Positions 34,261 to 43,385 are shown, numbered from the stretch's first letter. The stretch is DNA of 64,000 nt from JAJFVC01 sp039698075 (GCA_039698075.1 JBDKTJ010000045.1:1-64000); one strand, 5' to 3'. Notes: generated by a model from the letters alone, not told the origin. A program made the numbers and translations.

Positions 34261-35592
34261 ATGAAACGGCCCTTCTCGGTTGGCTACACGTTGGTTGAAA
34301 TTCTGATGGCGACGGTGCTGTCGCTGTTGCTGCTCGGCGCGGTCGTGCGGATGTTTGGCGACGTGGGCCGCGGCATCACGGATTCTCGAGCGCTTCTGGA
34401 GTCGGCCGATCGGTTGCGTCTGGCCGCCGCGCGTCTGCAACAAGACTTGGCCGGCGTGACCGTGACGATGAGCCCGCCCCGAAAGCCCGAAAACAACGAG
34501 GGCTATTTTGAGTATATTGAAGGCCCGGTGGGAAGGCCGCCGCTTGGGGTGACGTCCAACATGCAGTTGCCCAGCAGTGTTGCTCAAAATACGATCGACA
34601 CGTCGCTGTCGGATCATGACGACAAAACGGTTGGCGATTTCGATGACATTTTGATGTTCACGACGCGCAGCGTCGGGCGGCCGTTTGTCGGGAAGCACTA
34701 CAATACGGTGACGACTCAAACCGAGTCCGTTTCATCCGAAGTGGCCGAGGTGGCGTGGTTTTTGCGGGGCCGAACGCTCCATCGGCGAGTGCTCTTGGTC
34801 CAGCCGAGCCTTACGGTTTCCAATACTGCGGCAGGCTTTTACACACGGAACGACATTTCGGTGCATTGGGATGGCACCAACGTTGTTCCTAACACATTGG
34901 GCAATTTGACGGCACGCGAGAATCGGTATGCGCATCCAACCAATTTTCCTCCGACAAACAACGCCTATTTCTCCTGGAAGGCGACCCCCACAGGTTCACT
35001 TTATTTCCCCACGCTCCCAACGCTCAATGAGTGTTCAGGATCCAGCAGCTCCGGAACCGCCTGGGCGGTCAATCAATCAACGAGTTCTACGGCGACATCC
35101 GGCACGCTCGATTTTTGGTCCAACGACGGCGGCAAGAATTGGTTGACCGACTACGCCTTGACGGGAGGCACCGGAACCCGCGTTGCCGACGATGTGATCC
35201 TCACCAATGTCATTGGTTTTGACGTCAAAGCATGGGACCCGACGGCGGGCGCCAATAATACGGGAGCCTACGTGGACCTCGGCTATAATAACAGCTTGGC
35301 AACGGCACTTAGCGGTTTGGGCAAGTCCAATTCTGGATTGTTGGCGACCAGCGCCACATCGCGGGTCTACGACACCTACTCGACCAGCCACGAAAATCCC
35401 AACGGAAGCGACGGGTTTGACAACGATGGCAACGGCATTGTCGATGATGACGACGAAAAGGCGCTGTCTGGCCACGGCATTCCTCCCTATCCGATTCCGT
35501 TGCGGGGCATTCAGGTCAAGATTCGGGTGTTCGAGCCCGATAGCCGTCAAGTCCGCGAAGAGACGGTCATTCAAAACTTCTTGCCGCAGTGA
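34261..35592 (+). CDS. Prepilin-like (type II secretion GspJ-type) protein
   Basis: 443 aa. The leader MKRPFSVG precedes YTLVEILMATVLSLLLLGAVVRMF, a type IV prepilin signal with Gly at -1 and Glu at +5 for cleavage and N-methylation. The body is much longer than a usual GspJ (about 200 aa). It contains Ser/Thr/Asn-rich stretches and, near the C-terminus, an Asp-rich segment NGSDGFDNDGNGIVDDDDEK that may bind calcium. AGAGG lies upstream of the ATG. No other secretion or pilus genes are adjacent. Scattered large pseudopilins like this are common in planctomycetes, and their role is unknown. Confidence 0.85.
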   Translation: MKRPFSVGYTLVEILMATVLSLLLLGAVVRMFGDVGRGITDSRALLESADRLRLAAARLQQDLAGVTVTMSPPRKPENNEGYFEYIEGPVGRPPLGVTSNMQLPSSVAQNTIDTSLSDHDDKTVGDFDDILMFTTRSVGRPFVGKHYNTVTTQTESVSSEVAEVAWFLRGRTLHRRVLLVQPSLTVSNTAAGFYTRNDISVHWDGTNVVPNTLGNLTARENRYAHPTNFPPTNNAYFSWKATPTGSLYFPTLPTLNECSGSSSSGTAWAVNQSTSSTATSGTLDFWSNDGGKNWLTDYALTGGTGTRVADDVILTNVIGFDVKAWDPTAGANNTGAYVDLGYNNSLATALSGLGKSNSGLLATSATSRVYDTYSTSHENPNGSDGFDNDGNGIVDDDDEKALSGHGIPPYPIPLRGIQVKIRVFEPDSRQVREETVIQNFLPQ

Positions 35593-35746
35593 TCGGCGGC
35601 ACGTCGGATTCTCCTAATTCTCGGCCGGAATGGTGGCATGTTTTGCGCGACTGCGCGAGGTTGTAAAAGTCGTGCATCTTCCGGGAAGTCATTGGCCCCC
35701 GACTCTTTCAAGCGAAGCCGGCCGATGACCTCGTGGTTCGCCATAG

Positions 35747-35774
35747 TTGCGGATTACAAAAAAATCCGTATGAT
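35747..35774 (+). promoter_or_regulatory. Promoter for cstA
   Basis: TTGCGG (35747-35752), a 16-base spacer and TATGAT (35769-35774), 26 bases before the GTG start of cstA. The -10 box matches 5 of 6 positions and the -35 box 3 of 6. GGGAGG (35785-35790) is the ribosome-binding site. Confidence 0.45.
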
Positions 35775-35799
35775 AGAGGGGATTGGGAGGTGACAACTC

Positions 35800-37722
35800 G
35801 TGAACTCTCTGTGGCTGGTGATTACGGCGTTGGCGGCGTTTCTGGTCGCTTATCGGTTTTACGGGGCGTTCTTGGCGGCGAAGGTGGCGGTGCTGAACGA
35901 CGCCCGAATCACGCCGGCCCATCGGCTTCGCGATGACGTCGACTACAGCCCGACGCGGCGTCTGGTGCTGTTCGGCGTGCATTTCGCCGCGATTGCCGGT
36001 CCAGGACCTTTGATTGGTCCGGTGCTGGCCTCTCAGTGGGGGTATTTTCCCGGGTTTTGTTGGATCGTGATCGGGGCCTGCGTCGCCGGCGGCGTTCATG
36101 ATTTCGTCATCCTGCTGGCCTCCGTTCGGCAAGACGGTTTGTCGCTGCCGAAAATCGCCCGCAATCTGCTCGGCCCGCTGTCGGGCATCACCACGACGCT
36201 GGCTACGTTGTTCATCATCATCGCCACGTTGGCGGGCGTGGGCATGGTGGTCGTCAAGGCGTTGGGCGAGAGTCCCTGGGGATTGTTTACGATCATCATT
36301 ACGATTCCCGCCGCGCTGATCACCGGGTTTTGGATGAACGTGATTCGTCCGGGCCGTATCGCCGAGGCGTCGATGATCGGCGTTACGCTGGTGTTGGTCG
36401 GCGTGGTGATGGGCAAGCCGTTCGCCGAGTCGGCCTTCGGTCCGTATCTGAAATTGAGCGAATCGACGTTGTCGATCTTGCTGCCGACCTACGCGGCGAT
36501 CGCCTCGATTCTGCCGGTGTGGGTGTTGTTGTGCCCACGCGATTATTTGAGTTCGTACATGAAGATCGGCGTGATCGCGTTGATTGGCGTGGGGTTGTTC
36601 GCGGCCCAGCCCATGTTGAACATGCCCGCCGTGACGCCGTTCATCCATGGCGGCGGTCCGGTCGTCGGCGGCACGGTGTGGCCGTTCGTGTGCATCGTGA
36701 TCATGTGCGGGGCGTTGTCGGGGTTCCATGCGTTGATCGCCTCGGGCACCACGCCGAAAATGATCGACCGCGAGTCGGACATTCGGCCGATCGGCTACGG
36801 CGGAATGTTGTTGGAGGGGTTCGTGTCGATCACGGCGTTGGTGGCGGCCTGTGCGTTGGAGCCCGGCGACTATTTCAAGATCAACACCGATCAGGCGCGC
36901 TATCCGCAAATGACGCGGATGATGCGCGAGAAGCTGCCGCTGGAAAAATACGAAAAGATGTTCGTTCCCAAGCAGTTCGACACATTCGAGCGGGAGATTT
37001 GCACCGAAGGCGAGCGGCTGGGCGGACGCACGGCCGGCGCGGTCACGTTGGCCGTCGGCATGGCCAAGATCTTTTCCAGCCTGCCCGGCATGCAGCATTT
37101 GATCGCCTACTGGTACCGGTTCGTCGTGATGTTCGAGGCGCTTTTTATCTTAACGCTGTTGGAAACCGGCACGCGCGTGGCGCGGTTCGTGTTTCAGGAC
37201 ACCGTGACGCAGTTGATGCCTCAGCGGCTGGCCGAGCGGCAGCCGGGCTGGCTCAAGTGGGTTTTGAACGTGTCGATGAGCGTGTTGGTGTGCTTTTTGT
37301 GGGGCTATTTGCTGTACACGGGCAACATCGACCGGTTGTGGCGCATGATGGGCATCGCCAACCAACTGCTGGCGGTCATCGCGCTGGCCATCGGTACGAC
37401 GTATCTGCTTCAAAACGCGCCGAAGCGGGCGTACGCCCTGTGCACGGCGATTCCGCTGGCGTTCGTGGTGGTGACGGTTTTTACGGCTGGCATCGAGAGC
37501 ATCCAATCGTGGCGGCAAGAGGCGTCGCTGTTGGTCGAACAGTTGGCCGATCCGAGCGCGGCCGCCGCGACATTGAAGGAAATCGGCGCGAAGTTGTTTT
37601 CCGTCCGGCTCACGTGCGTTATTGCGGCGGCGATGCTTGTGCTGAGCGGCTTGATCATCGTCGACGCGCTGCGACGCTGGTGTTCGATGTTGTGGGGGCG
37701 AGCGGCCCAAAAATCCGAGTGA
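35800..37722 (+). CDS. cstA: Carbon starvation protein A (CstA-family transporter)
   Basis: 640 aa polytopic membrane protein, GTG start preceded by GGGAGG. It begins with an N-terminal membrane helix and AYRFYGAFLAAKVAVLND, then the diagnostic FGVHFAAIAGPGPLIGPVLASQWGYFPGFCWIVIGACVAGGVHDF. Later segments such as FHALIASGTTPKMIDRESDIRPIGYGGMLLEG are also family hallmarks. CstA proteins import peptides and, in characterised cases, pyruvate, typically under carbon limitation. The small CstA-associated protein (YbdD type) was not seen next to it. It is 49 bases upstream of another transporter and could share regulation with it. Confidence 0.95.
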   Translation: MNSLWLVITALAAFLVAYRFYGAFLAAKVAVLNDARITPAHRLRDDVDYSPTRRLVLFGVHFAAIAGPGPLIGPVLASQWGYFPGFCWIVIGACVAGGVHDFVILLASVRQDGLSLPKIARNLLGPLSGITTTLATLFIIIATLAGVGMVVVKALGESPWGLFTIIITIPAALITGFWMNVIRPGRIAEASMIGVTLVLVGVVMGKPFAESAFGPYLKLSESTLSILLPTYAAIASILPVWVLLCPRDYLSSYMKIGVIALIGVGLFAAQPMLNMPAVTPFIHGGGPVVGGTVWPFVCIVIMCGALSGFHALIASGTTPKMIDRESDIRPIGYGGMLLEGFVSITALVAACALEPGDYFKINTDQARYPQMTRMMREKLPLEKYEKMFVPKQFDTFEREICTEGERLGGRTAGAVTLAVGMAKIFSSLPGMQHLIAYWYRFVVMFEALFILTLLETGTRVARFVFQDTVTQLMPQRLAERQPGWLKWVLNVSMSVLVCFLWGYLLYTGNIDRLWRMMGIANQLLAVIALAIGTTYLLQNAPKRAYALCTAIPLAFVVVTVFTAGIESIQSWRQEASLLVEQLADPSAAAATLKEIGAKLFSVRLTCVIAAAMLVLSGLIIVDALRRWCSMLWGRAAQKSE

Positions 37723-37771
37723 CCACTCGCAAGGTTTTGCATTCTCGGCCAATCCAGACGAGTAAGACACC

Positions 37772-39388
37772 ATGGCCCAGGCAGATGGTTCCCGAGAGGT
37801 GTGGGGCTCGCGAGTTGGCATCATCATGGCTGTGATGGGCAGCGCGGTCGGGTTGGGCAACTTCCTGCGTTTTCCGGGCCAAGCCGCCCAATATGGCGGC
37901 GGCGCCTTCATGATCCCCTATTTCATCGCCTTCTTGTTGCTGGGGTTGCCGATTGCGTGGGTGGAATGGTCGATGGGCCGCTTCGGCGGCTCGCGAGGGT
38001 TCAATTCGTCGCCGGGCATTTTTCGGGCCGTCTGGCCCAACCGCTTCTCGCCTTATCTGGGCGTGCTGTCGCTGGTCGTGCCCGTGGGCATCTATATGTA
38101 CTACGTCTACGTTGAGGCGTGGTGCTTGGCCTACGCGGTTCGTTATCTGGTCGGCCAGATGGATTTCGGAACGGCTCCGGCGGCGTATCAAAAGTTTTTC
38201 GGCGATTTCGTCGGCATCACCGGCAACGGTGACGCCCTGATGATCGAGGGCGAGGGCATTCTCGGCTCGGCTGTCTTCTTTCTGGCTCTGTGCTTTTGCA
38301 TTAATTTTGTGCTGATCTATCGGGGACTGACCAAGGGCATCGAATGGTGTTGCACCTGGGCGATGCCGCTTCTGGTGGTTTGCGCGATGATCGTTCTGGG
38401 CCGGGTGTTGACGCTTGGCACGCCGGACGCTGCGAAGCCGGACCAGAATCTGCTCAACGGGCTGGGCTGCATTTGGAATCCGAGTACGGCGAAGGCCTCG
38501 CTTTGGGAAAGCCTCGCGAAACCGGAGGTGTGGTTGGCCGCGGCCGGACAGATTTTCTTCTCGCTGTCGGTTGGACAGGGGATCATGGCGACGTACGCCA
38601 GCTATTTGCGCCGGGATGACGACATCGCGTTGTCGAGTTTGACGGCGGCGGCCGGCAACGAGTTTTGCGAGGTGGTTCTTGGCGGCATGATCACGATTCC
38701 CGCGGCGTTCGTGTTCTTGGGATACGGCTTCGTCCAGAATCCGCCCGGCACGTTCGGCATGGGCTTCGTCGCGTTGCCGAACGTGTTCAACCAGATGGTT
38801 GCCGGGCCGTTTTTCGGGTTCCTGTTCTTTTTGTTGTTGTTCTTGGCCGCGTTGACTAGTTCGCTTTCGATGTTGCAGCCGGCCATTGCACTGTTGGAGG
38901 AAGGATTGGGGCTGAAGCGCAAGGCTTCGGTGGCGATGCTTGGGTTTATCACGGCCGTGGGATCGGCGTTCGTGGTCTTCTTCTCAAAAGACCTGAAGGC
39001 GATGGACACCTTCGATTTTTGGATCGGCACGTTCGCGATTTTCGTCCTGGCTACGATTGAAGTGTTCTTGTTCACGTTCGGGATGGGGGTCGATCGCGGT
39101 TTTGACGAACTCAATCGCGGCGCGGAAATCCGCATCCCGCGAATCTTCAAGTTCATCATCAAGTACGTCTCGCCCGTCTATCTGCTGACGATCTTTTGTT
39201 GCTGGTGTTACAAGGAATTTTTCAACACCGAGACGGCGACGCGATGGGCGGAAATTCAGTCGAGCCAAGTGGTGCGATTCTCCCTGGGCTTTATCGTTTT
39301 GATGGGCGTCTTCTTTGCGATTTTGATCGGCCAATCCGCCAAACGGTGGAAGGCGGCGGATCGGGTTAATCCGGAGGTCATTCCATGA
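37772..39388 (+). CDS. Sodium-dependent NSS-family amino acid transporter
   Basis: 538 aa with 12 predicted membrane segments. The N-terminal signature WGSRVGIIMAVMGSAVGLGNFLRFPGQAAQYGGGAFMIPYF contains the unwound TM1 (AVGLGNFLRFP) that binds sodium and substrate in LeuT-fold transporters. FFSLSVGQGIMATYASYLRRDDDI corresponds to the TM6 region. It probably imports amino acids with sodium. The stop overlaps the start of a 51-aa gene by four bases (ATGA), the arrangement of MetP-MetS methionine/alanine importers, which need a small membrane subunit. The exact substrate is not known. Confidence 0.93.
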   Translation: MAQADGSREVWGSRVGIIMAVMGSAVGLGNFLRFPGQAAQYGGGAFMIPYFIAFLLLGLPIAWVEWSMGRFGGSRGFNSSPGIFRAVWPNRFSPYLGVLSLVVPVGIYMYYVYVEAWCLAYAVRYLVGQMDFGTAPAAYQKFFGDFVGITGNGDALMIEGEGILGSAVFFLALCFCINFVLIYRGLTKGIEWCCTWAMPLLVVCAMIVLGRVLTLGTPDAAKPDQNLLNGLGCIWNPSTAKASLWESLAKPEVWLAAAGQIFFSLSVGQGIMATYASYLRRDDDIALSSLTAAAGNEFCEVVLGGMITIPAAFVFLGYGFVQNPPGTFGMGFVALPNVFNQMVAGPFFGFLFFLLLFLAALTSSLSMLQPAIALLEEGLGLKRKASVAMLGFITAVGSAFVVFFSKDLKAMDTFDFWIGTFAIFVLATIEVFLFTFGMGVDRGFDELNRGAEIRIPRIFKFIIKYVSPVYLLTIFCCWCYKEFFNTETATRWAEIQSSQVVRFSLGFIVLMGVFFAILIGQSAKRWKAADRVNPEVIP

Positions 39389-39540
39389 CGTGCGGCGGTT
39401 GGATCGCGATGACGATCGGGGTCGGCGGCGCCATGTTGCTGCTGGCGTGGTGCGTCTACAAGGTGATGGCCACTCCGGGCTCCACTGAACGGCTGCATTC
39501 GCAGGCCGACATCGAGACGCCGGATATCGAAAAAGACTGA
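39385..39540 (+). CDS. MetS-like small subunit of the NSS transporter
   Basis: 51 aa: MTCGGWIAMTIGVGGAMLLL is one membrane helix, followed by AWCVYKVMATPGS and an acidic tail ending DIEKD. Its start overlaps the transporter stop by four bases (ATGA), so it is translationally coupled. Size, single helix and position match the MetS family of small NSS subunits known from Corynebacterium MetPS. GGAGG sits at 39372-39376, just before the start, supporting real translation. Confidence 0.82.
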   Translation: MTCGGWIAMTIGVGGAMLLLAWCVYKVMATPGSTERLHSQADIETPDIEKD

Positions 39541-39546
39541 CCCTGT

Positions 39547-39966
39547 TCACTGCAGCCCGATCGACGCCAGTTCGGGATAGTCGCCGGTCGAAACAAGTTC
39601 GAGCACCTGAAAGCCGAGTTGGAAGAAACCGCCGCCCATCGGGTTGAGATGCTTGGCCTGCGCGCGGAGGAAGACCATCTCGCCCTCGAAGAAGAATCCC
39701 AGGATCGCTTGGTCCAGCCCCCGCTGCCGATCGAGCACTACGGCCGCGCCGGTGCAGGAAAACTCCTTCGTCACCGCCGTAAACGCTTGTTTGAATTGGA
39801 GTTGGCCGTTTTCGATCGGCACGATCCAGACGACCAGCGTCAGATTGACCCGGCTGTCCGTCCGAACGTCGTCCAGCAGGGCAGCTCGCCCTTGGCAGTG
39901 GTTGTTGACCAGTTTCAGCAGGAAATTTTGAGCCCGGAGGTCTTTCCGCTTGGAAAATAAGTTCAT
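39547..39966 (-). CDS. Conserved-looking cytosolic protein of unknown function (possibly PilZ-like)
   Basis: 139 aa starting MNLFSKRKDLRAQNFLLKLVNNHC, with GGAGGAG about 8 bases upstream of the ATG. There is no signal peptide or membrane span. The second half (SCTGAAVVLDRQRGLDQAILGFFFEGEMVFLRAQAKHL) alternates strands in a way that resembles a PilZ-type barrel, but the c-di-GMP-binding RxxxR and DxSxxG motifs are absent, so I do not assign it. It is convergent with the transporter/MetS pair, only 6 bases from the MetS stop. Confidence 0.6.
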   Translation of the reverse strand: MNLFSKRKDLRAQNFLLKLVNNHCQGRAALLDDVRTDSRVNLTLVVWIVPIENGQLQFKQAFTAVTKEFSCTGAAVVLDRQRGLDQAILGFFFEGEMVFLRAQAKHLNPMGGGFFQLGFQVLELVSTGDYPELASIGLQ

Positions 39967-40148
39967 GGGGGCAACTCCTCCGACGAAGCGTTCTAGGTAA
40001 CTATAGTTCGCCAAATGGGGGGAGTCAAAGAATTCTTGGCCGACCCGTTGACGTCGCGTGTAGCGTGATGTAATTTTCCAAAACCGGCGGCCCCCCCGGT
40101 CGCGGTCGTGTTCCGATTCGATCAAGACTTGCAACCCGGCATTTTCCG

Positions 40149-41165
40149 ATGACGTCGCGCGAACTGGTCATAAAAACTCTCAATCACGAATCCGTTCCTC
40201 GCGTTCCACGAGACCTCTGGCTTCCGACCGAAGGCTCGATTCACGCCGAGGAGTTGGCCGAAATCAATATTCGCTATCCAAGCGATCTGGTGCAGCCGGA
40301 GATTTCGCCGCCGCACGTTAAAAAGCCCGCAAAACACGACAAGTCGGGCGACTTCACCGACGCCTGGGGTTGCGTTTGGCGCGCCGCGACGCCGGATGCG
40401 ACGCCGGAGTTGAAATCGTCGCCGCTGGCCGAAGCCGGTCGATCGGCCGCGTTTCAGCCGCCCGCGGATCTGTTGGATCGGGCCCGATTCGCCAAAGTGA
40501 ACAAAAGTTGCCAGGCCACCCATCGGTTCGTGCTGGCGTGGTCCGAGGTCCGGCCGTTCGATCGGCTTCGGGCGTTGCGGGGCCCGGAAGCGGCGCTGGT
40601 CGATCTGGCGCGCGGTTCGAAGGACACCCGGGCGCTGTTGGCCACGTTGCACGAGACGGCGTGCAAGGAGCTCGAACTGTGGGCCGCCACGGACGTCGAC
40701 GGAGTGATGTTCCGCGACGACTGGGGCGCGTCGGACGGGCTGTTGGTCGCCGCGGAGATGTGGCGGGAGATTTTCCGACCCCTGTATCGCGATTATTGCG
40801 ACATTCTCCACGCGAAAGATAAGTTCGTTTTCTTCCGATCGGCCGGCAACATCCTTGACATTAGCGGCGATTTGGTCAAACTGGGGATCGACGCGATTCA
40901 TTGGCAGTTGCATTTGATGGACGTCGAGCGGTTGGCCAAGCGGTATCGCGGCCGGGTGACGTTTTGGGGCGGCATGGACCCTCACCTGCTGCACACCCCC
41001 GGCTCGCCCGAGCAGTTCCGCGATTCGGTGTTGGCCGTCCGCCGTGCGTTGGATTTCGGCGGCGGCGGTGTAATCGCCCAATGCCAATGGGATCCCGGCG
41101 TTCGGGTCCAGACCATCGCCTCGCTGTTCGAGCAGTGGCTGGCGCCGCTGCCGATGCGGGCCTGA
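40149..41165 (+). CDS. Uroporphyrinogen decarboxylase-family protein (methyltransferase-like)
   Basis: 338 aa. It begins MTSRELVIKTLNHESVPRVPRDLWL, the usual start of the URO-D/MtaA/CmuA superfamily. The TIM barrel contains GVMFRDDWGASDGLLV, KFVFFRSAGNILDISGDLVKLGIDAIHW and VTFWGGMDPH. It lacks the N-terminal RQAGRYLPEY-type motif of true HemE, so it is more likely a corrinoid-dependent methyltransferase or another catabolic family member than a haem enzyme. The substrate is unknown. The next gene starts 22 bases downstream. Confidence 0.85.
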   Translation: MTSRELVIKTLNHESVPRVPRDLWLPTEGSIHAEELAEINIRYPSDLVQPEISPPHVKKPAKHDKSGDFTDAWGCVWRAATPDATPELKSSPLAEAGRSAAFQPPADLLDRARFAKVNKSCQATHRFVLAWSEVRPFDRLRALRGPEAALVDLARGSKDTRALLATLHETACKELELWAATDVDGVMFRDDWGASDGLLVAAEMWREIFRPLYRDYCDILHAKDKFVFFRSAGNILDISGDLVKLGIDAIHWQLHLMDVERLAKRYRGRVTFWGGMDPHLLHTPGSPEQFRDSVLAVRRALDFGGGGVIAQCQWDPGVRVQTIASLFEQWLAPLPMRA

Positions 41166-41187
41166 ATCAAGATGTGGAACTTTCGTC

Positions 41188-41766
41188 ATGGACGATTCGC
41201 AGACCGTTGACCTGAAAGAGCCGGCGTTGGCCGCTTTCTTGGCGTGGTTGTTGCCCGGGCTGGGGCATTGGTATCAAGGACGCCGGGCGAAGGCCGTTTT
41301 GTATTTCTGCTGCATCATGGGCCTGTTTCTGCTGGGGCTCTATCTCAGCAGCAGCCGCGACAAATGCCTCGACGGACCCGGCACGATCGGATGGGGTCGT
41401 GCGGTCTATTTCTCCTGGCGCGACGGCGATCATCGCTTGGCCTATCTATGCCAGATCGGCGTCGGCGCGCCGGCCTTGCCCGCCCTGATCCAGGCCAATC
41501 GGATGGCCAACCATCGCAAGGTGTGGTGGAACGGATTGATGGCGCCGCCGCGACTGCCCGAGGCCCCGCTGCCCGACGGCGATCCCAACGCCGACCAGCC
41601 GACGCCGAACGACCTCTACCACATGGACCACTATTTCGAGCTGGCCGGCTTCTTCACCATGATCGCCGGGCTGTTGAACGTGCTGGCGATTTACGACGCC
41701 TGGGCCGGTCCGGTCGCATCCGCGCCGACGGGCAAGAAAGACGATGAGGACCGATCTCATGCATGA
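41188..41766 (+). CDS. DUF6677-like membrane protein
   Basis: 192 aa. The N-terminal part KEPALAAFLAWLLPGLGHWYQGRRAKAVLYFCCIMGLFLLGLYL is a TM2-like pair of helices with the LPGLGHxYQGR turn. A second hydrophobic region, FFTMIAGLLNVLAIYDAWAG, is near the end. This arrangement matches a family described in planctomycetes as DUF6677 (from memory). Function unknown. The gene lies between a URO-D-family gene and a small membrane protein gene that overlaps its 3' end, so the two membrane proteins may act together. Confidence 0.75.
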   Translation: MDDSQTVDLKEPALAAFLAWLLPGLGHWYQGRRAKAVLYFCCIMGLFLLGLYLSSSRDKCLDGPGTIGWGRAVYFSWRDGDHRLAYLCQIGVGAPALPALIQANRMANHRKVWWNGLMAPPRLPEAPLPDGDPNADQPTPNDLYHMDHYFELAGFFTMIAGLLNVLAIYDAWAGPVASAPTGKKDDEDRSHA

Positions 41767-41971
41767 ATTGCCGCTGGCCGTCGCAAACCTCTGGCACGCC
41801 GACTTCTGGTACATCCTGCCCGCCGTCGCGGCGATCAGCCTGGTGTACGCCGCCACCCGGCACGAACGGATGCAGCCGATCCTGCTTCACGCGGGCCGCG
41901 TGGCCGTCTGGATTCTCGGCTTCATGTTCGCCGTCTTCGTCGTACTGGAAGCGATGAACTGGTGGGTCTGA
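41759..41971 (+). CDS. Small membrane protein overlapping the DUF6677-like gene
   Basis: 70 aa starting MHELPLAVANLWHADFWYI, with two hydrophobic segments (ILPAVAAISLVYAA and VAVWILGFMFAVFVVLEAMNWWV). The ATG at 41759 overlaps the DUF6677-like stop by 8 bases and is preceded by GAGGA 8 bases upstream. An alternative ATG at 41744 gives 75 aa. Translational coupling suggests a partner of the upstream protein. Family unrecognised. Confidence 0.7.
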   Translation: MHELPLAVANLWHADFWYILPAVAAISLVYAATRHERMQPILLHAGRVAVWILGFMFAVFVVLEAMNWWV

Positions 41972-41990
41972 CCGCCGCCGGTTCCACCCA

Positions 41991-43334
41991 TCAAACCGTG
42001 GTCAACGTCTCGGCGGCCGAGCGGCACAACGCGGCGGCTTCTTCGCGGGTCGGGGCCTCGGCGATCGCCCGGACGATCGGCTCGGTGTTGCTGCCGCGCA
42101 CCAACAGCCATCGGTCCGGCCAATCCATCCGCAGGCCGTCGAGCCGGTCGGTTTTGGCGTCCGTAAAGCGCCGTTCCAGCGCGTCGAGCGACGCGGGCAG
42201 CTTTTCAGGCGGCAGCGACACCTTCGTTTTGACGATTTCGTAGCGCGGCAACTCGTCGGCCAACGCGCCGATCGGCATCTCGCGGGCAGCCATCGCGTCC
42301 AACAGCAACGCCATGCCGACGAAACTGTCGCGCACGTAGCCGACGCGCGGATCGATTGGGCCGCCGTTGCCTTCGCCGCCGAAAACGGCTTGATGGGCCA
42401 ACATGGCGTCAACCACGTTCGCTTCGCCCACGGCCGAGCGGAAAAACGGCACGCCGTAGCGTTGGGCGATGTCTTCGGCCATCCGGCTGCTGGCGCAGTT
42501 GGCCGCGATCGGGCCCTTGCGCTCCCGCAGCACGTGATCGACGCACATGGCCAGCGTGTATTCTTCGCCGACGTAGCGTCCGGAGCGGTCGATCACTGCC
42601 AGTCGGTCGGCGTCCGGGTCTTGGCAGAATCCGACGTCGGCGCCCGCGTCGGTCACGGCCGTCAGCACGCCGGCGAGATTTTCGGCGGTCGGCTCGGCGG
42701 GATGAGCGAACTGTCCGTCGGGCTCCTCGCCCAGAATCGTGAATCGACAGGCCAACTCGTGCAGCAGTCGTCGGCCCAAGATGCCGCCCGCGCCGTGGTT
42801 GCTGTCCAACACCACGCGGAACCGGCAACGGCGAATCCGTTCGGCGTCGACCGTGGCCAGCACGGCCAGCAAATGGGTCGTGATGGTTTCGTCGCATCGC
42901 TGGCCGCCGCCGACGCGCTCTTGCGGTTGCCATGTGGGCGAGCCGTTGCGATAGCGGTCGAGCACGTCGCGGCCCGGTCCGGCGGGAATCACGCGGCCAT
43001 CGGACGAAAATAGTTTGAGCCCGTTGTAGGGCGGCGGATTGTGGCTCGCGGTGATTTGGATGCCGCCCGCGGCGCCGTATTTTCGCAAAAGCACGCCCAC
43101 GGTCGGCGTGGCCACGATGCCGGCGTCGATCGTCGTGCGGCCCAGGGCCTGCATGGCCGACTGCACGGCCAGCGAGAGCATCCGGCCCGACGGACGGCTG
43201 TCGCGTCCGATCAAAACGTCGCCAGGCGGCAGACTGGCCGAAAAAGCCGCGGCGTAGCGCATCGCCACCGGCGGCGTCAACGTTTCGCCCACCACTCCCC
43301 GCAATCCAGAAACGCTGATGATCGGTTCGGCCAA
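41991..43334 (-). CDS. glmM: Phosphoglucosamine/phosphomannomutase-family enzyme (GlmM-like)
   Basis: 447 aa, the usual length. Landmarks are VSGLRGVVGETLTP, GRDSRPSG, the phosphoserine loop ITASHNPPPYNGLKLF, the magnesium loop DPDADRLAVID, GGEGNGGPIDP (sugar-binding), and RGSNTEPIVRAIAEA (phosphate-binding). The enzyme family interconverts hexose 6- and 1-phosphates; the closest match by eye is the glucosamine mutase of archaea/planctomycetes, feeding UDP-GlcNAc synthesis for peptidoglycan and surface sugars. Specificity is inferred. The quinone-reductase gene lies 51 bases upstream on the same strand, and it converges with the small membrane protein gene. Confidence 0.9.
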   Translation of the reverse strand: MAEPIISVSGLRGVVGETLTPPVAMRYAAAFSASLPPGDVLIGRDSRPSGRMLSLAVQSAMQALGRTTIDAGIVATPTVGVLLRKYGAAGGIQITASHNPPPYNGLKLFSSDGRVIPAGPGRDVLDRYRNGSPTWQPQERVGGGQRCDETITTHLLAVLATVDAERIRRCRFRVVLDSNHGAGGILGRRLLHELACRFTILGEEPDGQFAHPAEPTAENLAGVLTAVTDAGADVGFCQDPDADRLAVIDRSGRYVGEEYTLAMCVDHVLRERKGPIAANCASSRMAEDIAQRYGVPFFRSAVGEANVVDAMLAHQAVFGGEGNGGPIDPRVGYVRDSFVGMALLLDAMAAREMPIGALADELPRYEIVKTKVSLPPEKLPASLDALERRFTDAKTDRLDGLRMDWPDRWLLVRGSNTEPIVRAIAEAPTREEAAALCRSAAETLTTV

Positions 43335-43385
43335 GATTTTTTAGACCTTTCGTTTCTTGGGACGGTTGGTCGGACCTGCGCGGCG

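Noticed and set aside
36330..37835. A 501-codon frame overlapping cstA on the same strand
   Set aside because: Arg/Gly/Val/His-rich shadow of the CstA membrane segments in another frame. The cstA frame carries all the family motifs.
39547..39966. Assigning PilZ to the 139-aa protein
   Set aside because: RxxxR and DxSxxG binding motifs are missing; only a general strand pattern is similar.
40149..41165. Calling the URO-D-family gene hemE
   Set aside because: The N-terminal RQAGRYLPEY-type motif of uroporphyrinogen decarboxylase is absent.
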